Shown here: positions 29,172 through 36,930 of the stretch, one piece after another
How the letters are laid out: every line of letters starts with the position of its first letter
How positions within the stretch are numbered: the first letter of the stretch is position 1
Assembly: GCA_910589595.1 (NCBI GenBank)
Contig: CAJUTM010000030.1
Span: 1-40,901 of the forward strand
Direction: 5' to 3'
Length of the DNA stretch: 40,901 nucleotides
DNA from: an uncultured Eubacterium sp.
Lineage (GTDB): Bacteria > Bacillota > Clostridia > Lachnospirales > Lachnospiraceae
Position numbers and translations under genes: made by a program
Notes under the pieces: generated by a model
Seen by the model: the letters and a program-made list of their open reading frames with translations, nothing else
Database searches by the model: none
Told to the model about the DNA's origin: nothing

Positions 29172-32126
29172 ATGAGGAAGCATTTGAAACGATTTGCCGC
29201 TGTTGTTCTTGCTGCATCATTAGTGATTCCGATGTGTTATACAGACACCGGAAAGATTGCTGATGCCGCTGTGGCAGCGTCTTCTGCTGATGTTATGCCG
29301 ACCGCGGAGACACAGGATGATGGTTCGGCAGGTTTGACGGAAGTTACAAAGCTGAAAGCAAATTCCGTTGACGGAAAGATTGAGGTGCGTATATGGCACA
29401 ATACGGAAAACCGTTATTATTATTCAGCATACCGCAACGGACAGGTCACATTGAAATGTGCGCCGCTGGGGTTAGTTGCCAAGAGTGTTGATTTGTCCAA
29501 AGGATTGCAGTTGGACGAAGAATCCATTCAGATAGTAAAGGGTAAAGAAGAATATGATTGGATTCAGGGAAGTTCTTCCCATGTATCAAAGGAATATCAG
29601 GAGATGTCCTTTGAACTCGCAAAAGAGTCAAGTAAGATTAAGATGATATTCCGTATTTTTAACGATGGTATCGGCTATCGCTATGAAGTCGATGGGGACA
29701 CGGCAAAAACGGATGAGGTGACGGAAATCACAAGTGAGGAAAGTTCATTCCAGTTCCCTCTTGATGCCAACCTGTGGACGACTAATATCAGCGCTACATA
29801 TGAGCCGGGCACATATACGACCCGTAAAATGTCATCCATAAAATCACAGAATGTCGAGGCGGGCCCTCCTATTTTGGCGAAAATGCCAAATGGCAATTCT
29901 GAGTGCTGGGTACTTCTGGCAGAGGCCAATGTCTATAATGAAGAGAAACCTTACTGTGCTACTAACTTTAAGTCGGTTTCCGGCAGTGAGGCTTTTAAAG
30001 TAAACTTCGGATTATATTTAAAACAGGAGCAGGATGAAACGCTTGATGGCAAGACATATTCGCCGGAATATGCGCAGGTGCCAAGTGTAAAGATGGAAGA
30101 TAAATTCCACACCCCTTGGCGTGTGGCAATTATGACTGATACGCTGGAAGACCTTTCCAACAGCTCGCTTATATCGGATTTGAATCCGGAAGCAGAGGGA
30201 GATTTCAGCTGGGTAGAGCCGGGAACTTCATCATGGTCATGGTGGTCGACGACAAGCGACGCCATTGATTATGATACGATGTACGATTACATTGATTATG
30301 CGGAGGAGACCGGACAGAAATATTGTCTCGTGGATTTTGGCTGGGAGAACTGGAAAGATTATGAGACAAAATTAAAAGATTTAGTTTCTTATGCGGACAA
30401 AAAGGGAGTTGGCATTTTAGTATGGTATGGTGTCAACAAATTTGACCAGCCTCATAAATTTGATTTGGATAACACGGAAACAATTGAGCAGGAATTTGCA
30501 TGGTGCGAAAAGCTCGGCATTAAGGGCGTGAAACTGGATTATTTCAACAGTGACAGCCAGTTTGCCATGAAAGTGATGTATGATATTGCGGCTATCGCGG
30601 CAAAACATAAATTAGTTGTAAACTATCATGGCTGTACCGACCCGAACGGTGAAAACCGCACATTCCCGAATATTTTATCGAGCGAAGCAGTTCAGGGAGC
30701 AGAGTATTTCAAATGGTCACAGGGGTCGCCGATTCAGACGCTTCTCATATTGCCATACACAAGAAATGTCCTCGGCTCTATGGAATTTACGCCTGTTTGT
30801 ACGAGCGTGAAAAACTGTAAGGCCACAGACGGCTTTATGCTGGCAATGCCGGTTGTATATGAATCGGCCATGCAGACATTAGCGCATTCCTGTTATGTCT
30901 ATCCGGGATATGGCGGAACTTCATTTTTGACTGATATTCCAAGTTCATGGGACGAGAGCAGACTGCTTGACGATTCCGCACCGGGGGCAGCAGCTATCCG
31001 CGCCCGCAAAAAAGGTGATACATGGTATCTGGGCGCCATGACAAAGGATGCGAAAACGTATAATATTAAACTTGATTTTCTGGATAAAGACCAAAAATAT
31101 TTCGCATATATTTACACGGATAAAGAAGATTTGTCCGGAATCAACATGGAAAAACGTGAAGTGACATCTGCCGATAAATTGATTTTTGATTTGCAAAAGG
31201 GTGGCGGCTGCGCAGTTAAATTCAGCAAGACAGACAATTTAAAAGAAACGATTTATGATAAGTATAATTATTTTGAGGCGGAAAATGCATATTTAGGAAA
31301 GTCAAACACGATTAAATCTTCCGCATATGTTTCCCGTCAGCAATTTGTCGGCAAGATAAAGGGAGCAGAGAACCGGGTCGCTTTTGAAAATATCGAGGCG
31401 CCGGAAGCAGGTATGTATGATTTGAAACTCTATGTCGTGTCGTCTGCAAAACGCAAGCTTTATATCCGTGTCAACAAATACGAGTCGACGGTAGTCAGTG
31501 ATGTCATAGGCGTAACCGGCGACAGCAATGCTGTTGGCTGCAAATCGGCACAGGTTTATCTGGATAAGGGCATGAACACCATTTATTTATATAATCCAAC
31601 GTCGACTGCTCCAGACCTTGACCGCATTGCCGTATCCAAGACGGCGGTTTCAGCAGGAACGGCGCCGTCCGTTACGGACAGTGATTCGGCATTGTATGAG
31701 GACTATCGTACGCCGGTAGAGACGCCGACACCGACAGCAACCCCGACACCAACTCCGCCGCAGTCGCAGCCACCGGTAGTATCGCCGGAGCCTGACAAAC
31801 CGGTTGTACAACCGACACAGGACCCTAAGCCGGATAAAGTTGTAAAGCCGGCAAAGGTAAAGAAGCTGAAAGTTAAGAGTAAAAAGAAAAAGCAGATTAA
31901 AGTAACCTTTGGCAAAGTAAATAAGGCAGATGGATATCAAATCTGCTATGCGGCAAATAAGAAATTCAAAAAAGCAAAGAAAGTACTCGTAAAGGCAACC
32001 GACAAAACAATTAAAAAATTGAAGGCGAAAAAGAAATATTATGTTCGCGTTCGTGCGTATAGAAAGAATGGAAGTAAAAAATTGTATGGCGCATGGAGCT
32101 CGGTTAAAAAAGTAAAAGTAAAATAA
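29172..32126 (+). CDS. Secreted GH97 alpha-glycosidase with CBM and lysine-rich FnIII tail
   Basis: This is a 984-residue extracellular enzyme. A signal peptide (residues 1-33, cleaved near ADA-A) is followed by the GH97 N-terminal sandwich (about 55-320). The barrel (about 320-580) contains WWSTTSDAIDYDTM, VDFGWENW, GVKLDYFNSD and ILSSEAVQGAEYFKW. A C-terminal GH97 domain precedes a CBM6/35-like module (about 698-825, YFEAENAYLG), a Pro/Thr linker (848-895) and a lysine-rich FnIII-like tail. The Asp in KLDYF (about D456) corresponds to the nucleophile of retaining GH97 alpha-galactosidases, as I recall the family; inverting SusB-type enzymes lack it. GGAGG precedes the ATG. Confidence 0.9.
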   Translation: MRKHLKRFAAVVLAASLVIPMCYTDTGKIADAAVAASSADVMPTAETQDDGSAGLTEVTKLKANSVDGKIEVRIWHNTENRYYYSAYRNGQVTLKCAPLGLVAKSVDLSKGLQLDEESIQIVKGKEEYDWIQGSSSHVSKEYQEMSFELAKESSKIKMIFRIFNDGIGYRYEVDGDTAKTDEVTEITSEESSFQFPLDANLWTTNISATYEPGTYTTRKMSSIKSQNVEAGPPILAKMPNGNSECWVLLAEANVYNEEKPYCATNFKSVSGSEAFKVNFGLYLKQEQDETLDGKTYSPEYAQVPSVKMEDKFHTPWRVAIMTDTLEDLSNSSLISDLNPEAEGDFSWVEPGTSSWSWWSTTSDAIDYDTMYDYIDYAEETGQKYCLVDFGWENWKDYETKLKDLVSYADKKGVGILVWYGVNKFDQPHKFDLDNTETIEQEFAWCEKLGIKGVKLDYFNSDSQFAMKVMYDIAAIAAKHKLVVNYHGCTDPNGENRTFPNILSSEAVQGAEYFKWSQGSPIQTLLILPYTRNVLGSMEFTPVCTSVKNCKATDGFMLAMPVVYESAMQTLAHSCYVYPGYGGTSFLTDIPSSWDESRLLDDSAPGAAAIRARKKGDTWYLGAMTKDAKTYNIKLDFLDKDQKYFAYIYTDKEDLSGINMEKREVTSADKLIFDLQKGGGCAVKFSKTDNLKETIYDKYNYFEAENAYLGKSNTIKSSAYVSRQQFVGKIKGAENRVAFENIEAPEAGMYDLKLYVVSSAKRKLYIRVNKYESTVVSDVIGVTGDSNAVGCKSAQVYLDKGMNTIYLYNPTSTAPDLDRIAVSKTAVSAGTAPSVTDSDSALYEDYRTPVETPTPTATPTPTPPQSQPPVVSPEPDKPVVQPTQDPKPDKVVKPAKVKKLKVKSKKKKQIKVTFGKVNKADGYQICYAANKKFKKAKKVLVKATDKTIKKLKAKKKYYVRVRAYRKNGSKKLYGAWSSVKKVKVK

Positions 32127-32138
32127 AGAAAGAAAATC

Positions 32139-32203
32139 TTGACAAATCCCTTTCAAGATAGTAAACTATTTAAGTGAGTGTAAAACGCTCACTTAAATAG
32201 TTT
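32139..32203 (+). promoter_or_regulatory. tRNA-Trp promoter with a 16-bp perfect inverted repeat
   Basis: TTGACA (32139-32144) and TAAACT (32162-32167) are 17 nt apart. The inverted repeat AAACTATTTAAGTGAG (32163-32178) / CTCACTTAAATAGTTT (32188-32203) overlaps the -10 box and start site, and ends exactly at the first base of the tRNA. It may be an operator or fold in the tRNA leader. Confidence 0.6.
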
Positions 32204-32274
32204 AGGGGCATAGTTCATCGGTAGAATAAGAGTCTCCAAAACTCCAGAGCTGGGTTCGATTCCTAGTGCCCCTG
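32204..32274 (+). tRNA. tRNA-Trp (anticodon CCA)
   Basis: This 71-nt gene folds as a cloverleaf. The acceptor AGGGGCA pairs with TGCCCCT, followed by discriminator G. The D-arm GTTC/GAAT has loop ATCGGTA. The anticodon loop CTCCAAA contains CCA, and the T-arm CTGGG/CCTAG has loop TTCGATT. The anticodon stem AGAGT/ACTCC has one A-C mismatch at its outer pair. CCA is not encoded. It is flanked by its own promoter and a strong terminator, so it is a single-gene unit. Confidence 0.92.
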
Positions 32275-32280
32275 TTATAA

Positions 32281-32318
32281 AAAAAGATTCAGGAAGAGTT
32301 GTTCCTGAATCTTTTTTT
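32281..32318. terminator. Bidirectional terminator between tRNA-Trp and the LRR gene
   Basis: AAAAAGATTCAGGAA (32281-32295) and TTCCTGAATCTTTTT (32302-32316) form a 15-bp stem with a 6-nt loop and T-runs on both strands. It serves the tRNA on + and the converging LRR gene on -. Confidence 0.88.
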
Positions 32319-32333
32319 GGTTCTGCCATTGAG

Positions 32334-34532
32334 TTAGTTTTTACCAAAGGCATCCGGAGCTACATATTGTGCATTCCCGATATTTTTTACTTTAATTTTC
32401 GGGCAATTATAAAAAGCGTCACTGTCAATGCCTCCACAACTTGGCATAATTTCAATCGTTGCCTCGAGATTTTTGCAATTGTTAAACGCATTAAAGCCAA
32501 TGGTTTCCGTAATTTTAACAGATTCCAGTTTTTTTAAGTTATAACAATCGCGAAAGGTACTAAAGCCGAGACCTGTGATTTCGCCTTTCACATCTACGGT
32601 TTCCAGATTTATACAACCCATAAATAATTCGCCTGAAAGATAGTTAAGTCCCTTTGGTAATACAATGCTTTTCAATGATTTACAATATTTGAATATTCCG
32701 CCCTGTGCTTCTTCTAAATGCTCCGGCATAGTAACGTTTTCCAAACTTGTACAACCGGAGAAACATTCTAAATGAATGGATTCGACAGTTTCAGGTATGT
32801 GTATTTCCTTTAAGCTGGAACATTTTTTAAAACATTTTCTATGCAATACTTTTATGGCATTAGGAAGAGTAACCGTTGTAAGCGAGCTGCAGCCAAAGAA
32901 TGCTCTTCCAGCTATTTCTGTTACAGAATTTGGAAGCTCTGCGGAAGTTAGTTTTTTGCAATAACTAAATGCATTTTCCTTGATTTCCAATATGGTATCC
33001 GGCATTTTCACGGAGACAATGCCGGAATTTTTAAAGGCATTGTTTCCAATAGAAGATACTTTTAGTCCTTCTATTTCTTGCGGGATTGTTACATTTTTCT
33101 CTTTTCCGATATACTTTGTAATTTCTATACAGTCATTGCTTTTACAATATTTATAGTCCCTGTTTCTTTTTCCCTTTCCGTCAATAAATGTTTTATATTG
33201 TCCTCCGGAGTACCACTTTTTATAGGCATTTAAGGCTTGTGCGGGCACATATAATACAGTTGTTGCCATCATCGGGGCGGCCTCTGAATCGCCTTTAATA
33301 TGTTCCGGCGGTTCCATACCATGAAAATAAATTCGTTGTGGACTGTACTCATTTGTTTCACAAAAGGAATCCCAAAATCCCTCTAACGTCGTTACAGATG
33401 CCGGAATATCTGCCCGTTCTATGTAAGGATAATCCGACGGATATATTTTATCTCTGTCATTTTTATCAAAGCCGCCGACTACAGTTCTTGCGTTTGGAAT
33501 TATTTGTACCTGCCCGCTAATTGTCAGCTTATGGTCTTTCACCATGCTTAAAACAAGCCGTTTGGAGTCGCTCTCATAAATACAGGTGCCATCCTGTTTA
33601 TAAACTTTATTATTTGTGTTTAGGTTGATGTCGCAAACATATGCACATTCAAAAAAGGCATTTTTTTCAATTTTTTCCACTGACGCAGGGATTGAAACCT
33701 CACAAACCCTGCTGTATGAAAAAGCATTAGCTTGAATCACTTTAGTATTTTCCGGAATAACTACTTTTTTTATGCTGGATGGAACCCATAAAAGAGTACT
33801 TCCATCCTTTGAAAAAAGCATATGATTGATTGTCCGGTACTTTTTATTTTTTTCTGAAACATTTATTTTTTCTGCTTTTAAACAATCCCTAAAAACGGAA
33901 TCACCACATAATCCTTCGTAGTGTTCCGGTACATATATTTTCTGCAGATTGTCGCAGGAATAAAAAGCATCATTTCCTATTTTCAGGAGATTTTCCGGAA
34001 GAATAAGTGTGCGAATCGAGTCAAGACCGCTAAAGGCAGAATTTTCAATCTCGATTAATGTATCCGGCATATGGATTGCCGGAATGTTATGAATATACTT
34101 ATCACTTCCATCGCAGCCATGACAAGCTTCCACATAGGTTCCAAACACATTTTGATAAAATTCAAAGTCCTCTTCTTTTGACATATCGGCACCAATTTTT
34201 GTAACGGCGCTCCCTTCTATTGATTTTGGAATGATAAGTTCTTGTTTCGTCCCCTGTTTTGATACTTTGATTTGATAAATCCAACTATTCTTCTTGTCTT
34301 CGCTTTTGTATGCGAAAAATTCATAATCGCCCTGTGTTTCCGTAAATGTTTCTTTACGGTTCCATACTACAGTGGCTTGCCCATTAGTATTTTTCCGGTT
34401 TTTGCTCTTTTGCTCTGGAACGATATTCTTTGTCGTATTTATTGGCTTTCTATTTTTGAAATGAGAAAAAGATATTAACATAGCTGCCAAAATTAAAATT
34501 CCAATAGTTCCTAATATAATATTTTTTTTCAT
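32334..34532 (-). CDS. BspA-type leucine-rich-repeat surface protein
   Basis: This is a 732-residue protein with one N-terminal membrane segment (NIILGTIGILILAAMLISF) acting as signal anchor. A Lys/Asn-rich spacer and an about 70-residue beta domain precede many LRR_5 repeats of about 23 residues in two blocks (about 150-350 and 470-725). Typical units are IENSAFSGLDSIRTLILPENLLKI and ENAFSYCKKLTSAELPNSVTEI. Such proteins bind host or partner proteins at the cell surface. The start is ATG 34532 with GAAGGGG upstream; a GTG 9 nt earlier is also open. The gene converges on tRNA-Trp. Confidence 0.88.
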   Translation of the reverse strand: MKKNIILGTIGILILAAMLISFSHFKNRKPINTTKNIVPEQKSKNRKNTNGQATVVWNRKETFTETQGDYEFFAYKSEDKKNSWIYQIKVSKQGTKQELIIPKSIEGSAVTKIGADMSKEEDFEFYQNVFGTYVEACHGCDGSDKYIHNIPAIHMPDTLIEIENSAFSGLDSIRTLILPENLLKIGNDAFYSCDNLQKIYVPEHYEGLCGDSVFRDCLKAEKINVSEKNKKYRTINHMLFSKDGSTLLWVPSSIKKVVIPENTKVIQANAFSYSRVCEVSIPASVEKIEKNAFFECAYVCDINLNTNNKVYKQDGTCIYESDSKRLVLSMVKDHKLTISGQVQIIPNARTVVGGFDKNDRDKIYPSDYPYIERADIPASVTTLEGFWDSFCETNEYSPQRIYFHGMEPPEHIKGDSEAAPMMATTVLYVPAQALNAYKKWYSGGQYKTFIDGKGKRNRDYKYCKSNDCIEITKYIGKEKNVTIPQEIEGLKVSSIGNNAFKNSGIVSVKMPDTILEIKENAFSYCKKLTSAELPNSVTEIAGRAFFGCSSLTTVTLPNAIKVLHRKCFKKCSSLKEIHIPETVESIHLECFSGCTSLENVTMPEHLEEAQGGIFKYCKSLKSIVLPKGLNYLSGELFMGCINLETVDVKGEITGLGFSTFRDCYNLKKLESVKITETIGFNAFNNCKNLEATIEIMPSCGGIDSDAFYNCPKIKVKNIGNAQYVAPDAFGKN

Positions 34533-34759
34533 AACCAACACCCCTTCCGCTTGCGTTTCTTTTGTTGTTGTATCTTATATCTATTTTAACAGAATCGTTT
34601 ATTCTTTACCATGTTTTTAGAGAAAAAATTAAATCCGTAATGAAAGATGTGTCGCTGGGCGAAGTGTAAATTAAGTTTCCGCCACGCTTCTGACAAACCT
34701 GTCCAGTACAGTATGAACGATGGAAAAAACAGGCAGAGAATAGAAACGGGGGATGAAAA

Positions 34760-36823
34760 ATGAAGAAGAGAATACTGGCGATAGCGCTAGTGATTGGTGT
34801 TCTTTCCGCTTGCGGCTGGCATACGGGCGTTGTATCGGCGGCGGAGATTACGGAAACGCCGGAGAAGACGATTGAGAAAATGGAGGTCGTCGATACGGAA
34901 AGTAAGATACCTTATAAGAGTCAGTTTACAAAGGAAAATATAGTGTTGCAGATTACATATAGCGACGCCACGACGGCCATCGTGCGTCCGGATAAGGAAA
35001 TTGAATTGGATACGGGGAAATTGGGGAAACAGACGTTTCCTGTGGAATATCAGGGAAAGAAGATAGATTATACGGTGGAAGTGGTGCCGCGGCAGGTGCA
35101 GGGCGTAAAGGTGACGCACACCGACAAGACATCGGCGACGGTGGGCTGGGATGCGCTGCCGGAGGCGGAGCAGTACGAAATCTATATTTCGTCCAAAGAG
35201 AATGGAACATATACGCTGTTAAAGTCGGTGAAAGAAACAAAATACCGTTTTAGCGATTTGGTGCGTGGCAAAATTACTTATGTTAAAATCAGGGCAGCAG
35301 CGGCAGAAGCAGCCGGTGAATATTCAGCGCTGATACGTGTGGCGCCAAAACCGGATTCGGTTAAAAAAATTACCTCAAACCAAAATGTAAAGACAAAGAT
35401 AACGGTGGCGTGGGAACGTGCAGAGGGAGCTACAGGGTATTTGGTTTACTATCGTCCGTCGGCTGATAAGGACTATATTCTCGCGGGAAATACAACAGAG
35501 TTATCCTTTCAGGTGACGGGATTGAAAGCGGGAAGCGATTACTATTTTCAAATCTATGCCTATGCGGGTGAAACAGACAATGTAAGCGGGGCTTCTCCCG
35601 CCGTATTATTCGGTACGGCGCCGTCCATTCCTACGATAACGAAAGTAAAAGGAGGAGACAGGCGCGTAAAAGTTTACTGGAAGAAGAGTACCGGAGCGGA
35701 TTCTTACAAAATTTATTTTTCCACGAAAGAAGCTTCCGGATTTCAGCTTGGAGCGACGGCGTCGGCGGACGAGAGCACAATACGGGGAGTAGACGGGTTA
35801 AAGAAAAAGAAGAAGTATTATGTAAAAGTGGAGGCTGTGCGTCTGGTATCGGGAATGACGCTGCAATCCGAAACGGCAGTTAAAAGCGCAAAAACTGCTT
35901 CTGCCAAGGCGAAAGCGACAAGTACAAAGGCAAAATTGTATTCAACTCTGAAAAAATTTAAAAAGTCGAAAGCATATAAAACATACAAGGCGTTTAAAAA
36001 GAAAGTTATCTATCGTCTGAGTGTGATTATTCCGGGGCTGAAGACAACGAATGTAGCGGGTTTTAACGCTACGCGCATGGTGCCGCAGAGCGTGACGTTT
36101 GCCGGTGATTATATGCTTATGTCGGCTTATGATTATTCGAAAAAGCAGGAATCGGTCATTTATATTGTAAATAAGAAGACGGGGAAATATATTACGACAA
36201 TGGTATTGCCGCATAGCGGACATGTTGGCGGGATAACGTTTGACGGTGTCAATGTGTGGATGACATACGGTAAAAATCTGCAGTCATTCAAGTTTACGGA
36301 AATACAGGCGGCTGTTGCCTCCGGAAAACCATATTATGAGTTATATCGTATCAGTTCCGTGTGTCCAATGCCGGAGACGGTTTCCTATGTCGCATTTTAT
36401 AAAAATAAAATATGGGCGGGCGCCTACAGTGAAACATCCAAAAAGTATATGTACGGTTACGATATTCAAAATAAATGGGCGGCGCCGTCCCTTGTAAAAA
36501 CCAATCGTATCTTAATGCCGAACCGCACGCAGGGGGTTGCCTTTACTTCCTCTGGCAAGATGCTTCTCTCGCGCTCCTGTCAGACGAAGAAAGGCAGGCG
36601 GGGCTTCATGTCGCGGCTGGATACTTACCGGCCCACATGGAATCTCAACTCCTATTCGATAAAGAAAAACAAAAAGAAGAGGACGGTGAAAATGCCGCCA
36701 ATGAATGAGGGGATTGCCATCTCCGGCGCCTACACCTATATTATATATGAGTCGCCGGCATTTGCAGAGTGTAAAGCTCCGCTGGACCGTGTGACGGCAT
36801 TTAAAACAAAGAATATTAGCTAA
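34760..36823 (+). CDS. Secreted Ig-like/FnIII multidomain protein with propeller-like C-terminus
   Basis: This is a 687-residue exported protein. The signal peptide contains LSAC (possible lipobox, C18) and later VVSA-A, so it may be a lipoprotein or a cleaved secreted protein. A bacterial Ig-like domain (about 35-112) is followed by three FnIII domains (about 112-200, 200-288, 288-380: VTHTDKTSATVGWD, ITVAWERAEGATGYLVYY, VKVYWKKSTGADSYKIYF). A lysine-rich linker precedes a C-terminal region (about 430-687) with propeller-like strands (VTFAGDYMLMSAYDY, GGITFDGVNVWMTYG, QGVAFTSSGKMLLSRS). No catalytic motif was recognised; a binding or adhesion role is inferred. CGGGGGAT precedes the ATG. Confidence 0.82.
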   Translation: MKKRILAIALVIGVLSACGWHTGVVSAAEITETPEKTIEKMEVVDTESKIPYKSQFTKENIVLQITYSDATTAIVRPDKEIELDTGKLGKQTFPVEYQGKKIDYTVEVVPRQVQGVKVTHTDKTSATVGWDALPEAEQYEIYISSKENGTYTLLKSVKETKYRFSDLVRGKITYVKIRAAAAEAAGEYSALIRVAPKPDSVKKITSNQNVKTKITVAWERAEGATGYLVYYRPSADKDYILAGNTTELSFQVTGLKAGSDYYFQIYAYAGETDNVSGASPAVLFGTAPSIPTITKVKGGDRRVKVYWKKSTGADSYKIYFSTKEASGFQLGATASADESTIRGVDGLKKKKKYYVKVEAVRLVSGMTLQSETAVKSAKTASAKAKATSTKAKLYSTLKKFKKSKAYKTYKAFKKKVIYRLSVIIPGLKTTNVAGFNATRMVPQSVTFAGDYMLMSAYDYSKKQESVIYIVNKKTGKYITTMVLPHSGHVGGITFDGVNVWMTYGKNLQSFKFTEIQAAVASGKPYYELYRISSVCPMPETVSYVAFYKNKIWAGAYSETSKKYMYGYDIQNKWAAPSLVKTNRILMPNRTQGVAFTSSGKMLLSRSCQTKKGRRGFMSRLDTYRPTWNLNSYSIKKNKKKRTVKMPPMNEGIAISGAYTYIIYESPAFAECKAPLDRVTAFKTKNIS

Positions 36824-36824
36824 T

Positions 36825-36884
36825 AAGGGGTTCCCCTTTGGACAATTATGCGTTATAATAACAGTTGTTGTGCAAAAGGGGAAC
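36825..36884 (+). promoter_or_regulatory. Inverted repeats flanking a TATAAT box before the SGNH gene
   Basis: GTTCCCCTTT (36830-36839) and AAAGGGGAAC (36875-36884) form a perfect 10-bp inverted repeat around TATAAT (36854-36859). The left arm is itself part of the palindrome AAGGGG-TT-CCCCTT (36825-36838). No good -35 is present. It could be an operator pair, or a terminator/leader stem for the upstream gene. Confidence 0.45.
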
Positions 36885-36930
36885 TTTACTTTGCAGATAT
36901 ATGATAGTGACAGAGAAGGAGAGCATGATT

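Noticed and set aside
31720..31800. Short repeated ACACCGACA-like units
   Set aside because: They encode the Thr/Pro linker of the GH97 protein and are in frame; not an independent DNA repeat.
32134..32159. ATCTTG/CAAGAT repeat as a terminator for the GH97 gene
   Set aside because: Only 6 bp, a 12-nt loop and no T-run; it overlaps the tRNA promoter.
34533..34541. GTG start for the LRR protein
   Set aside because: Adds only three residues; the ATG at 34532 has the better-placed GAAGGGG ribosome site.
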